A DNA stretch of 64,000 bases from assembly GCF_022884085.1 (NCBI RefSeq), contig NZ_JAGGCS010000014.1:1-64000 (forward strand), in the 5' to 3' direction. Positions 16,409-25,126 of the stretch are shown piece by piece. A program made the position numbers and the translations under genes. This DNA comes from Paenirhizobium cremeum. GTDB lineage: Bacteria > Pseudomonadota > Alphaproteobacteria > Rhizobiales > Rhizobiaceae. The stretch's first letter is position 1, and the number at the start of each line of letters is the position of its first letter. The notes under the pieces were generated by a model. That model saw only the letters and a list, made by a program, of their open reading frames with translations. It ran no database searches and was not told the origin of the DNA.

Positions 16409-18310
16409 TCAGATGATGACGTGAGAACCGAGCTCGACCACGCGATTGGCCGGCAGCCGGAAATAGTCCGACGGGTCGGCCGCCGCATTGGCAAGCGAAA
16501 TGTAGAGGCGGTCCTGCCAGTAGGGCATGCCGGACTTGGCGTCGGGCACCAGCTTGCGTCGCCCGAGATAGAAGGAGGTCGACATGATGTCGAACTTCAG
16601 ACCGCCGCGGCGCAGGCTGGCGAGCGCCTTGGAGACGTTCTGGGTTTCCATGAAGCCGAAGCGGATCTCGACACGGCTGAAGCGCTCCGACAGGTTTTCC
16701 ACCACGAAGCGTTCGGCCGGTGTGGCGCGCGGCCGGTTCACCGTCCTGATGGTCAGGATGATGTTGCGCTCGTGCAGAACATGGTTGTGCTTGAGGTTAT
16801 GCAGCAGCGCGGCCGGTGCGGTTTCCGGATCGCTGGTCAGGAAGATCGCTGTGCCGGGAACGGCAACGGGTGCATGTTCGCTCTTCTTCTCGATGGAGAC
16901 GATAAAGGGCTGGAGCGGCACATCTGCGTGGCGCGTCTTGGCGAACAGGATCGAGGTACCCCTGCGCCAGGTCCACATGACGACCGTGAAGCCGCCGGCA
17001 AACAGCACGGGCACATAACCGCCATCGTGGATCTTCAGCATATTGGCGCCGAGGAAGACGAGCTCCAGCGCCAGCAGCGGCAGCAGCGAGACAGTCGCCA
17101 GCGCCGGCGACCATTTCCAGCGGGTGCGGACGAACTCGAACGCCATGACGGTGGTCACCACCATCGCGCCGGTGACCGAGATGCCATACGCGGTGGCGAG
17201 CGCCTCGGAGCTTCCGAACAGCAGGACCAGGGCCAGGACACCGAAGAGCAGCAGCGCATTGACCGACGGCAGATAGATCTGGCCGGTATGGGTCTCCGAG
17301 GTGAACATGATCTGCATGCGCGGCAGGAAGCCGAGATGGATCGCCTGGCGCACGAGGGAGAAGGCGCCGGTGATGACCGCCTGGCTGGCGATAATCGTCG
17401 CGGCCGTCGCCAGAATGACGACCGGAAGCAGCGCCCATTCCGGGAACATCAGGTAGAAGGGGTCCGAAATGGTCTCCGGGTGCTTCATGACCAGTGCACC
17501 CTGGCCGAGATAATTCAGCACCAGCGCCGGAAAGATCAGCACGAACCAAGCCCACTGGATCGGGCGGCGGCCGAAATGCCCGAGATCCGCGTAAAGTGCT
17601 TCCGCCCCCGTCACCGTCAGAAAGACGGCACCCAGTACCACGACGCCGAGGAATTTCTCGCGGAGCATGAAATCGATCGCGTACCACGGATTGAAGGAGG
17701 TGAGGATGGAGAAATCGTCGGCAATGTGCAGAACACCGCCTGCTGCCATGACGAGGAACCAGAGCGCCGTGATCGGGCCGAAGAAATTGGCGACGGCTCC
17801 CGTGCCATGGGATTGCACCGCGAACAAGCCGATGAGGATTCCGACCGAAATCGGCACGATGTAGTTCGCAAGGTCGGGAGCCACGAGCTTCAGGCCCTCG
17901 ACCGCCGACAGCACCGACAGGGCGGGCGTAATCATCGAATCGCCGAGGAAGAGCGCGGCGCCGACCAGTCCGAGAACCATCAGGACGGCGCCATGCCCGC
18001 CGGCATTCTTGGACAGAAGGGCAAGCAGCGACAACGTGCCGCCCTCGCCTTCGTTGTCGGCGCGCAGCAGGAAGAGCACGTATTTGATCGTGACGATGAT
18101 CGTCAGCGACCAGATGATGAGCGAAATCAGGCCGATGATCTCGACGCGCGTGATGCCGTCATGGCCGATCGGCTTCAAAGCCTCGCGGAAGGCGTAAAGG
18201 GGACTTGTCCCGATATCGCCATAGACGACGCCGACCGAGCCGAGCGCCAGTGTGAACAGACTTCGCCAGCTTTTGCTCTGGTGCGGATTTTCGCAGTTTT
18301 CCTGGGTCAT
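16409..18310 (-). CDS. kup: Kup potassium uptake transporter
   Basis: Kup proteins import K+ with protons across the inner membrane. The 633-residue protein has about twelve membrane helices. It starts with the family signature LALGSVGVVYGDIGTSPLYAFREAL and contains ADNEGEGGTLSLLALLS and the later AWFVLIFPALVLNYLGQGAL helix. The C-terminal third (about 480-633) is the soluble part normal for the family. Its start is 16 bases from the corA stop, so corA and kup probably form an operon for monovalent and divalent cation uptake. Confidence 0.96.
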   Translation of the reverse strand: MTQENCENPHQSKSWRSLFTLALGSVGVVYGDIGTSPLYAFREALKPIGHDGITRVEIIGLISLIIWSLTIIVTIKYVLFLLRADNEGEGGTLSLLALLSKNAGGHGAVLMVLGLVGAALFLGDSMITPALSVLSAVEGLKLVAPDLANYIVPISVGILIGLFAVQSHGTGAVANFFGPITALWFLVMAAGGVLHIADDFSILTSFNPWYAIDFMLREKFLGVVVLGAVFLTVTGAEALYADLGHFGRRPIQWAWFVLIFPALVLNYLGQGALVMKHPETISDPFYLMFPEWALLPVVILATAATIIASQAVITGAFSLVRQAIHLGFLPRMQIMFTSETHTGQIYLPSVNALLLFGVLALVLLFGSSEALATAYGISVTGAMVVTTVMAFEFVRTRWKWSPALATVSLLPLLALELVFLGANMLKIHDGGYVPVLFAGGFTVVMWTWRRGTSILFAKTRHADVPLQPFIVSIEKKSEHAPVAVPGTAIFLTSDPETAPAALLHNLKHNHVLHERNIILTIRTVNRPRATPAERFVVENLSERFSRVEIRFGFMETQNVSKALASLRRGGLKFDIMSTSFYLGRRKLVPDAKSGMPYWQDRLYISLANAAADPSDYFRLPANRVVELGSHVII

Positions 18311-18326
18311 AGGGCAATCAGGCTCG

Positions 18327-19304
18327 TCAGAGCCAGCCTTTCCAGCGGAAGAACAAGAAGGGGATGATGGCGGACAACAGCATCGCCAGCAAAGCGAGGG
18401 CGTAGCCGTAGGTCCATGTCAGTTCGGGCATGAACTGGAAGTTCATCCCGTAGATGGAGGCGACGAGCGTCGGCGGCAGGAAAACCACGGACGCAATCGA
18501 GAAGATCTTGATGATGGCGTTCTGCTCGACGTTGATGAGGCCAAGGGAAGCATCGAGCAGGAAGGTGATGTTGTTCGAGACGAAAGCCGCGTGCTCGGAC
18601 AGCGACTGGATGTCGTGGGCGACGATACCGCACAATTCCTCCGCCTCCTTGTCCTCGCGGACCTTGGGCAGGGACCGGAGGAAGGCGACCAGCCTGGAAA
18701 GAGAGACCAGACTGTCGCGCGCCTTGCTGACCAGGCGGTGATGGCTGGCGATATCCAGCAGCTTGTCTTCCAGAAAACGCGGCGGGCGGCGCTTGGCGAC
18801 CTTGCGATCGACGAATACGGTCGTTGAAAGCTCGTCAAGCCGGGCAACGCCGATTTCAAGCACTTCGGCCGTGCGGTCGACGATCGTTTCCAGCAATCGC
18901 GCCATGAGTTCCGCACCCGTCCGGTATTTTCCCGGCATGCGCAGCAGGGCGGAACTGAAAAGCGCGAAAGCCCTCGGCTCAGCATAGCGAATGGTGACCA
19001 GCCGGTTGCCGGCCAGAATGAAGGCGACATCGGTCAGTTCGGCAAGGACGGCTTCCGCCTTCCACACCAGCGAGGCGGTCATGTAAATGCCGCCGTCCTC
19101 GACGTAAAGCCGGCTCGACGGTTCGATGTCCTTCAGGTCTTCGCGGGTCGGCAGAGGAACGCCGAGCAGACGCTCGGCCAATGCTTCCTCGGCAAGATCC
19201 GGATGGATCAGATCGAGCCACAAGACATCCGCGTCGAGCGCATGGCGCGCATCGTCGGCCTGGATGACCTCGGCCCTTCCATCCACGTGATAGGCTCTGA
19301 TCAA
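18327..19304 (-). CDS. corA: CorA magnesium/cobalt channel
   Basis: CorA is a pentameric Mg2+ channel. The protein has the long charged N-terminal domain, a coiled stalk helix and two C-terminal helices with the selectivity motif YGMNF followed by the MPEL loop. The TTG at 19304 gives 325 residues, the normal length, with a protein starting at LIRAYHVDG and a GAGAG site upstream. The frame stays open to 19427, so a longer form with 41 more residues cannot be excluded. It is the first gene of the corA-kup unit and divergent from hsp20. Confidence 0.9.
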   Translation of the reverse strand: MIRAYHVDGRAEVIQADDARHALDADVLWLDLIHPDLAEEALAERLLGVPLPTREDLKDIEPSSRLYVEDGGIYMTASLVWKAEAVLAELTDVAFILAGNRLVTIRYAEPRAFALFSSALLRMPGKYRTGAELMARLLETIVDRTAEVLEIGVARLDELSTTVFVDRKVAKRRPPRFLEDKLLDIASHHRLVSKARDSLVSLSRLVAFLRSLPKVREDKEAEELCGIVAHDIQSLSEHAAFVSNNITFLLDASLGLINVEQNAIIKIFSIASVVFLPPTLVASIYGMNFQFMPELTWTYGYALALLAMLLSAIIPFLFFRWKGWL

Positions 19305-19460
19305 ATTGCAGACACTCTCATAGCGCCCCAAAGTCCCCGTTTTGGCCGGCGAGACAAACACCGCTTCCGGAAAAAATGCAAGCGGAATTAACGAACCCAC
19401 TCTATGTGCGACCTCCGGCCCTGTCATCAGCCGAAAAAGGTCAAGAAGCCGTGTCGCAAA

Positions 19461-19501
19461 TTGACCTGCATCAAAGCGCTGCCATCATCTTCACATACCA
19501 T
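19461..19501 (+). promoter_or_regulatory. FNR/FixK box and -10 element upstream of hsp20
   Basis: TTGACCTGCATCAA (19461-19474) matches the TTGA-N6-TCAA core of FNR/FixK-type sites and differs from the full anaerobox by one base. A TACCAT -10 (19496-19501) places the box centre about 41 bases before the predicted transcript start, the classic class II activator position. No good sigma-32 promoter was seen here. Confidence 0.55.
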
Positions 19502-19540
19502 TGCGACCGTGGCGGCTGGGTATTTCCAATGGAGGACATG

Positions 19541-20011
19541 ATGAACGAGAGATCGTCGAATTTTCTTCCAAGCCTCTGGTCCGACAGCCCCTTCGCGGAT
19601 TTGCGCAAGGAGATGGACCAGGCCCTTGAGAGCTTCTTCGGCAAGCGAAGCCTGCTGAGCGGCGCCGAAGGCGAGAAATTCATCGCCCCGTCGATCGATA
19701 TCGCCGAAAACGACAACGCAATCACGCTGACGGCGGAACTGCCGGGGATCAGCGAGCAGGACGTCGATCTTTCCATCCAGAACGGAGTTCTCACCCTGAA
19801 GGGCGAGAAGAAGATGGAAAAAAAGGACGACAAGGACAACTACCATGTCGTCGAGCGGCGCTATGGCAGCTTTCAGCGTTCGATGCGCCTGCCGGCGACA
19901 GTCGATGAGGCTGCCGTCTCGGCCAAATTCGAGAACGGCGTGCTGACCGTAACGCTTCCCAAGAAGCCGGGAACGGCTCCCGTGGAGCGCAAGATCGCGA
20001 TCGAAAAATAA
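19541..20011 (+). CDS. Small heat shock protein, Hsp20/alpha-crystallin family
   Basis: Hsp20 proteins form oligomers that hold unfolding proteins for refolding by DnaK or GroEL. The 156-residue protein has an alpha-crystallin domain from about residue 45 to 150, with ELPGISEQDVDLSIQNGVLTLKGEKK and the closing AKFENGVLTVTLPK motif, then a short tail. A GGAGG site directly before 19538/19541 selects the ATG at 19541. In-frame ATGs at 19529 and 19538 are the alternatives, and any longer frame lacks a ribosome site. Regulation appears to be through the FNR/FixK-like box. Confidence 0.92.
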   Translation: MNERSSNFLPSLWSDSPFADLRKEMDQALESFFGKRSLLSGAEGEKFIAPSIDIAENDNAITLTAELPGISEQDVDLSIQNGVLTLKGEKKMEKKDDKDNYHVVERRYGSFQRSMRLPATVDEAAVSAKFENGVLTVTLPKKPGTAPVERKIAIEK

Positions 20012-20028
20012 GAAGAGGTCGCGCTAAC

Positions 20029-20057
20029 CCGCCGCCCCTGTCCGCCTGGGGCGGCGG
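20029..20057 (+). terminator. GC-rich hairpin after hsp20
   Basis: A 10-bp perfect stem, CCGCCGCCCC / GGGGCGGCGG, with a 9-base loop begins 17 bases after the hsp20 stop. It has no T-run and is followed by a second, better hairpin at 20068. Confidence 0.4.
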
Positions 20058-20067
20058 ACGAATTACG

Positions 20068-20098
20068 GAAACCGGCTGCCGGCGGGGCAGCCGGTTTC
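20068..20098. terminator. Shared hairpin between convergent hsp20 and apbC
   Basis: A perfect 13-bp stem, GAAACCGGCTGCC / GGCAGCCGGTTTC, with a 5-base loop separates the convergent genes. The ends carry TTTC in both directions, so it can stop both transcripts. Confidence 0.7.
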
Positions 20099-20108
20099 GT
20101 GTTCCCGA

Positions 20109-21257
20109 TTATTCGAAGACGATGGACGGAGCCGCGCGGCCGGAGGCCGACTGCAGGCCCTGCCAGACCTTTTCGGCGATCTCCCGGTAAACCCTGGCCT
20201 GGGGGCCTTCGGGGTCGGAGACCACTACCGGCGTGCCGGCATCCGAGGTCTCCCGTATGGCGATCGTCAGGGGAACCTCGCCCAGGAAGGGAACGCCGAT
20301 CTTTTCAGCCTCGGCCTTCGCGCCGCCATGGCCGAAAATGTCGTAGCGCGCGCCGGTGTCGGGCGCGATGAAATAGCTCATGTTCTCGACGATGCCGAGG
20401 ACCGGCACCTCGACCTTCCTGAACATGTTGAGGCCCTTGCGGGCATCGATGAGCGCCAGATCCTGCGGCGTCGAGACAACGACCGCGCCGGAAAGCGGCA
20501 CCTGCTGGGCCATGGTCAGTTGGGCATCGCCCGTGCCGGGCGGCATGTCGACCACCAGCACGTCCAGATCGCCCCAGGCGACTTCACGCAGCATTTGCAT
20601 CAGCGCCGACTGGACCATAGGGCCGCGCCAGATCATCGCGGTTCCCTCATCGACCAGGAAGCCCATCGACATCGCCTTGATGCCGTAGTTTTCCATCGGC
20701 ACGATGATGCGGTTCTCGATCTGCTGCGGGCGTCCGGCGATGCCGAGAAGCCGCGGCATGGACGGGCCATAAACGTCGGCGTCGAGAATGCCGACCTTCA
20801 GACCGTTGGCCTTCATCGCCAGGGCCAGATTGACGGCCGTCGTCGACTTGCCGACGCCGCCCTTGCCGGAAGCGACCGCAATGATCGCCGATATGCCGGG
20901 GATGTTCTGTTTGGCCGGCCGCTGCGGCGCGCCGGCCGCCGGGCCATGGGCATGGGGATGGCCATGGACATGGGGCCGGGCGGGCGCCGCCGACGGGGCG
21001 CCCGGCTTCTTTTCCGCCGTAAGGCTGACGAGAGCCCCCTTCACGCTCGGCATGGACTTGACGGCACGCTCGGCCGCCTGGCGCAAGGGCTCCAGTTCGC
21101 GGGCGCGCTCAGCCGGAACGGTGATGGAAAAATAGACCTTGCCATCGGAAATGAAGACATCCGACACCATGCCGAGTTCGACGATGTTGCGTTCGAGATC
21201 CGGGCCGCGAACGGTCTTCAGGGTTTCCAGAACCTGGTCTCTGGTGAGTGCGCTCAT
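20109..21257 (-). CDS. apbC: Mrp/ApbC-type iron-sulfur cluster carrier ATPase
   Basis: Mrp/ApbC proteins are P-loop ATPases that carry 4Fe-4S clusters to target proteins. The 382-residue protein has an N-terminal MIP18-like (DUF59) domain (about 1-85), a His-rich linker (about 95-104, alternating His and Gly/Pro/Ala), then the deviant Walker A GKGGVGKST (131-139) and a Mrp core. The CxxC pair that many Mrp proteins have after ENMSYF is replaced by APDTG, as in other rhizobial versions. The ATG at 21257 follows a GAGGA site. The gene stands alone and is convergent with hsp20. Confidence 0.93.
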   Translation of the reverse strand: MSALTRDQVLETLKTVRGPDLERNIVELGMVSDVFISDGKVYFSITVPAERARELEPLRQAAERAVKSMPSVKGALVSLTAEKKPGAPSAAPARPHVHGHPHAHGPAAGAPQRPAKQNIPGISAIIAVASGKGGVGKSTTAVNLALAMKANGLKVGILDADVYGPSMPRLLGIAGRPQQIENRIIVPMENYGIKAMSMGFLVDEGTAMIWRGPMVQSALMQMLREVAWGDLDVLVVDMPPGTGDAQLTMAQQVPLSGAVVVSTPQDLALIDARKGLNMFRKVEVPVLGIVENMSYFIAPDTGARYDIFGHGGAKAEAEKIGVPFLGEVPLTIAIRETSDAGTPVVVSDPEGPQARVYREIAEKVWQGLQSASGRAAPSIVFE

Positions 21258-21644
21258 GCCATCCTCTTTCGAATTCTCATAAAGCGTAGATAGTCGACCA
21301 CACGACCTTCGCCAACCGGCAAACGGCGCGGCATACGCAAAAGAGGATGCGGCAGATGCGCCCGGGTATCGCTCGAAACGGAAAAGCCGCCGTCGAAGGA
21401 TGCCTGACCATGACATCTACGACAGCGGCTTGTCCTTGCAGCACCTTTTTTGGGTGCCTTGCAGCGTCCCCTCTGGACTTGCCTATTGCAATGCAGAAAC
21501 CGTGCCAGTTTTTATGCTCGGTAAATTTCACATAAATTTCATGTAGATAACACAAGAACGACAGGCATGGCCGAAAATGCGACCCCGTTGGAATATGCCT
21601 GCCGAATGTGCGCCGGCGTGATGCATGGCACAAAAATGCAGCAG
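21258..21644. other. Intergenic gap with 11-bp-period direct repeat
   Basis: No convincing gene lies in these 387 bases between apbC and the NasS-like gene. The right part is AT-rich and contains TAAATTTCA twice (21522-21530 and 21533-21541), spaced by one helical turn. This is a candidate protein-binding site of unknown owner. Confidence 0.35.
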
Positions 21645-22871
21645 TCATTCCACGGTCTGTTGCGCCAGATAGGCTTCGATCCGGTCCGGATCGAAGATCC
21701 TGCCATCGAAGAAGCCATCCGGTCCGAGCATCAGCCGGCCTTTCGAGACGCCGACATATTGCGGGGCGGCCAGCGCTCCCTCCACCTTCAGATTGGCGCC
21801 GGGCAACGGCGCGAAGACGGGTTTCAGCGCATTCCTGTAGATATCCGGGCGATAGCTGTCACGGGCAACGGCGGCGTTGAGGTCCGTGTGGCGACAGTCA
21901 CCCCATCGGACCATCTGGCTGTAGAACCACAGCGCGTGGCTCTGCCAGGGGAAGGTCGCGGCACGGCCTTCGAAAAGCAGCAGGTCGCCAACCTCCACCA
22001 CCTCGCCCGGCGCAATCGCCAACAGACCGGTGAGGCCGGGAAGCAGCAATTCGCCGTCCAGCGCCAGATACTGCCGCGCAGCGAGAATTCCGGCGAGTTC
22101 CTCTATGTTAGCCGCACTCGAACACCATTGAGCGGCGCGGTAGAGGGCGCGCACCAGCGCCTCCAGCGCCAGCCGATTGTCCTCGCTCCACCGCTGCGAC
22201 ATGCCGAGCACCTTGCCGGGACTGGAGGCCCAAAGCGCCGACTTTACGGTAACAATCCGCCCCTGATCGCGTTCGACGATGCGGCTGTTCCACGGCTCGG
22301 CGAGGCAGCATCCGTCGAGACTGCCCTGCTCGAGGGCCTCGCCGATCAATCCGGCGGGCAAGGCGACGATCTCCACGTCCCGGGCAGGATCGATGCCGCA
22401 GGCGGCCAGCCAGTATTTCAGTTCGTAGTGACAGCAGGACAGACGATGGGCGACCGCAAGCCGCAGGCGCCGCTCGTCCCGGTGCCTGCCTTCATCGATC
22501 ACCGCCCTCAAGGCTTCGCCTGCCCGGCGCGGATCGAGATCCGGCGGCATGCCGGCTTCCGTCAGCCGGCGGTGGAGCGGCACGGACACCGCAATCGCAT
22601 TGCCGCCGAGCCCGAGCGCCATCGGCGCGACCAGAGGCACCTCCATCGGCACCAGCGCAAGATTGCAGGCAATCGGCATCGGCGCCGGCATATGGGCACC
22701 GTGAAAGCGGCCGGCGCCGACCCCTTCGCGGATCTTTTCCCAGGATGTTTCCCGCACCAGCGAAAGCCTCACCCCTTCGTCACCGGCAAAGCCTTTTTCC
22801 AGCGCGGCGATCAGGACTGCGCTGTCCAGCAAAGGAAGAAAGCCGAGGACGATTTCGGGCCGGTCAGACAT
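21645..22871 (-). CDS. CmpA/NrtA-type nitrate-binding protein without signal peptide (NasS-like)
   Basis: The 408-residue protein is a type 2 periplasmic-binding fold of the CmpA/NrtA family, with the typical ETSWEKIREGVGAGRFHGAHMPAPMP segment and a C-terminal PQYVGVSKGRLMLGPDG tail. It starts directly with the first strand (PEIVLGFLPLLDSAVL) and has no signal peptide. This points to a cytoplasmic sensor like NasS, which binds nitrate/nitrite and releases the antiterminator NasT. No nasT and no transporter permease or ATPase gene is adjacent. The ATG at 22871 is chosen over an upstream start because it fits the family. Exact ligand is inferred. Confidence 0.8.
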   Translation of the reverse strand: MSDRPEIVLGFLPLLDSAVLIAALEKGFAGDEGVRLSLVRETSWEKIREGVGAGRFHGAHMPAPMPIACNLALVPMEVPLVAPMALGLGGNAIAVSVPLHRRLTEAGMPPDLDPRRAGEALRAVIDEGRHRDERRLRLAVAHRLSCCHYELKYWLAACGIDPARDVEIVALPAGLIGEALEQGSLDGCCLAEPWNSRIVERDQGRIVTVKSALWASSPGKVLGMSQRWSEDNRLALEALVRALYRAAQWCSSAANIEELAGILAARQYLALDGELLLPGLTGLLAIAPGEVVEVGDLLLFEGRAATFPWQSHALWFYSQMVRWGDCRHTDLNAAVARDSYRPDIYRNALKPVFAPLPGANLKVEGALAAPQYVGVSKGRLMLGPDGFFDGRIFDPDRIEAYLAQQTVE

Positions 22872-23032
22872 GGTCGCTGCCCTCCGGCTCACCGACTGCG
22901 CCACCAGGACGCGTTCTCTGCGGGCGGACCCTCGATATCACGGGGGCGGGATTTGCATCTCGATCAACGTCCATGCCCGCATTTCTTGCCGAAAAGCAAA
23001 TAGGATGCAACGGCAAGCGGGCGGAACGAGCG

Positions 23033-23770
23033 TTACTTGATGAGGCCGAGCCTAAGGGCCTTGGCCACGGCCTGGGTGCGGTTGACCGTATCGAGCTTCT
23101 TGGTCGCCCGATTGAGATAATGATTGATCGTATGCTCGGAGAGCCCGAGGATCTCGGCGATCTCGACACTGGTCTTGCCGGCGGCGGTCCAGTTCAGGCA
23201 GTCGATCTCACGCTCGGTGAGCATGTCGGTCGCGCGGTTGTCGAGATCGCGGATCTCGGCCAGGCGATTGTAGATATGAACGGAGAGAAACGTCAGTTCG
23301 ATCATCTCCGCCGTGGAAAATACCGGCCGGTCGCCACAGAAGGAAACGGCACCGCGCATGCCGGCTGCGTCATGCACGGGGAAATAGGCTCCCCGCTCCA
23401 TCCGGAAGCGGCTGAAAAGCGTGCGGGAGATTTCCATGGTGCGGGGATCGCGCTGCTTGGCTACATGCTCGATGTCGTAGGTGAAGGGCGTGGTGGAAGT
23501 GCGCAGCCGCACGAGCACCGGGCTGGTGGCCAAAAGGGGCGCCTGGTCGTATTCGGTGAGCAGGTCTGCCGGCCAGTTGGTAATGATGGAATTGCTGGAA
23601 AGATCGAGAGACGTCGGCGACGGCATGTTGAGAACCATGAACGCCCGGGCGCCATAGGATTCCGTCAGCCTCTTCATGAAACGAAAAACGTCGAACTGGG
23701 TCTTGAAGCTGCCGATTTCGGCAACGTAGGCGGCGGTACGTTCGGCAGCGTCGGTTTCAATCTCGGTCAT
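23033..23770 (-). CDS. Orphan LuxR-type regulator with altered autoinducer pocket
   Basis: The 245-residue protein has an N-terminal autoinducer-binding domain (about 20-165) and a C-terminal LuxR helix-turn-helix (about 178-240, LTEREIDCLNWTAAGKTSVEIAEILGLSEHTINHYLNRATKKL). Aligned with TraR, the ligand-contact residues Trp57, Asp70 and Trp85 correspond to Leu70, Ser83 and Tyr98, while Tyr61 and Pro71 are kept (Tyr74, Pro84). No luxI-type synthase is present in the window. It probably senses a different ligand or none. The gene reads toward the NasS-like gene, 161 bases away, so cotranscription is possible. A palindrome at 23837-23855 may be its own operator. Confidence 0.9.
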   Translation of the reverse strand: MTEIETDAAERTAAYVAEIGSFKTQFDVFRFMKRLTESYGARAFMVLNMPSPTSLDLSSNSIITNWPADLLTEYDQAPLLATSPVLVRLRTSTTPFTYDIEHVAKQRDPRTMEISRTLFSRFRMERGAYFPVHDAAGMRGAVSFCGDRPVFSTAEMIELTFLSVHIYNRLAEIRDLDNRATDMLTEREIDCLNWTAAGKTSVEIAEILGLSEHTINHYLNRATKKLDTVNRTQAVAKALRLGLIK

Positions 23771-24180
23771 GGCAAATGTTTCTTCGCATGACTCCAGGGA
23801 CCAGAAAACAACAAGTCTCTCTCCTTAGACGACCAGCCTCTCTCGAACGGAGAGGAACGACGAGCGCAAAACAGCCGGAGGAACCAGCAAGCCGGAAATG
23901 AAATAAGTCACCCCTGAAGCCCCGTCATGTTACCTCTGACTGCGGCTCTTATGAAATGCATCTTACACGTTGTATATTTCCCATTCGAAATAAAGCAAAT
24001 TCCGAAGGAGGACGTGCGTATCAATGTGCAGACGAATCCGCATTGCCTATTGTCAGGGACATTAGACGCAGAAACCCGGACTAGTCCAGAAGCCAACTTT
24101 ATTTTACCGTAAACCCCTGTCCATGAAGGCGAAGGTTTCCAAATTGCCGTCAGGCCATCTGGAATCAGGGAGAAAATCGC
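23771..24180. other. Divergent intergenic region between luxR-type and SMP-30 genes
   Basis: These 410 bases are AT-rich in the middle and hold no gene I can support. A 19-bp palindrome (CCTCTC-N7-GAGAGG, 23837-23855) lies about 70 bases before the LuxR start and could be an autoregulatory site. No clear lux box or promoter consensus was found on the SMP-30 side. Confidence 0.4.
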
Positions 24181-25068
24181 GTGCCGTCACATCATTCGTT
24201 CGCAGGAAATGTTCTGGTCGATCACCGGCTGGAGCTTGGAGAAGGACCTGTCTACGACAAGCAGACCCACACGATCTGGTGGTTCGACATTCTCGGCAAG
24301 GCGCTCTGGTCCCTGGAGCTTGACACCAATACCGCGACCCGCCACGAGCTCCCCTTCATGGGCAGCGTTCTTGCGATCGTCGATGACGAGCGCCAACTCA
24401 TCGCCAGCGATTCGGGGCTCTTCCTGCGCGACAGGGCAAGCGGCGCGCTCACCCCATTCGTCGAACTCGAGCCCGACCGTCCGGGCAACCGCTCCAACGA
24501 CGGGCGCGTGCATCCCTCGGGTGCGCTCTGGATCGGAACCATGGGCAAGGATGCGGCAGACGGGGCCGGCGCCATCTATCATGTCGCCGGACGCAAGGTG
24601 ACGCGGATCTTCGACAAGATCAGCATTCCGAATTCGATCTGCTTTTCGCCGGACGGGAAGATCGGCTATTTCGTCGATTCGAAGGTCAACAAACTGATGC
24701 GCGTCGATCTCGATCCCGATACCGGCCTGCCGGTCGGAGAAGCGCGCGTTTTGATCGATGGAACGGATCGGGAAGGCGTGTTCGACGGTTCGGTCGTCGA
24801 TGCCGAGGGGACGATCTGGAACGCCCGCTGGGATGGCGGCGCAATCGACCGCTACGACGCCGAGGGCCGTCATATCGCCCGTTACGAAATGCCGGCCAAG
24901 CGGGTCACCTGCCCCGCCTTTTTCGGCCCGGATGCGGACCGGCTGATGGTGACGTCCTGTTGGGAAGGTCTCGACGAGGCCGGACGCACCTCGGACGCCT
25001 TGTGTGGCGCAACCTTCGAACTCGGCATTCCCGTGAAGGGACAGCACGCGCCGCGCTTCCGTCTCTGA
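24181..25068 (+). CDS. SMP-30/gluconolactonase family protein
   Basis: This 295-residue six-bladed beta-propeller is of the SMP-30/regucalcin/gluconolactonase family, metal-dependent lactonases that open sugar lactones. The expected metal ligands are visible: Glu21 in LGEGPVYD, Asn in GNRSNDGRVHPSGALWIGTMG, Asn in IPNSICFSPDG and Asp in VFDGSVVDAEG. The GTG start at 24181 follows an AGGGAG site. No sugar dehydrogenase or transporter lies next to it, so the substrate cannot be guessed from context. Confidence 0.92.
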   Translation: MPSHHSFAGNVLVDHRLELGEGPVYDKQTHTIWWFDILGKALWSLELDTNTATRHELPFMGSVLAIVDDERQLIASDSGLFLRDRASGALTPFVELEPDRPGNRSNDGRVHPSGALWIGTMGKDAADGAGAIYHVAGRKVTRIFDKISIPNSICFSPDGKIGYFVDSKVNKLMRVDLDPDTGLPVGEARVLIDGTDREGVFDGSVVDAEGTIWNARWDGGAIDRYDAEGRHIARYEMPAKRVTCPAFFGPDADRLMVTSCWEGLDEAGRTSDALCGATFELGIPVKGQHAPRFRL

Positions 25069-25126
25069 GACGCCCTTTCAAAGGAGGGCCCTAACCCGGC
25101 AAGTTGACGATTGTTCCCTGCTTTCT

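Noticed and set aside
16037..18367. 776-codon open frame on the plus strand
   Set aside because: It is antisense to kup and part of the SleB gene, and its product is a low-complexity string of His, Asp, Gln and Arg typical of an antisense frame.
21625..21641. Sigma-54-like TGGCAC...GC element
   Set aside because: The distance between the GG and GC pairs is nine rather than ten bases, and it lies inside or next to the end of the NasS-like gene.
21567..23003. 478-codon open frame on the plus strand
   Set aside because: It is antisense to the NasS-like gene and has no recognisable domain.
24014..24112. Short plus-strand frame behind an AAGGAGG sequence
   Set aside because: The candidate GTG is only two bases from the Shine-Dalgarno sequence, the ATG after it is 12 bases away and yields 13 codons. 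Neither product shows a feature.
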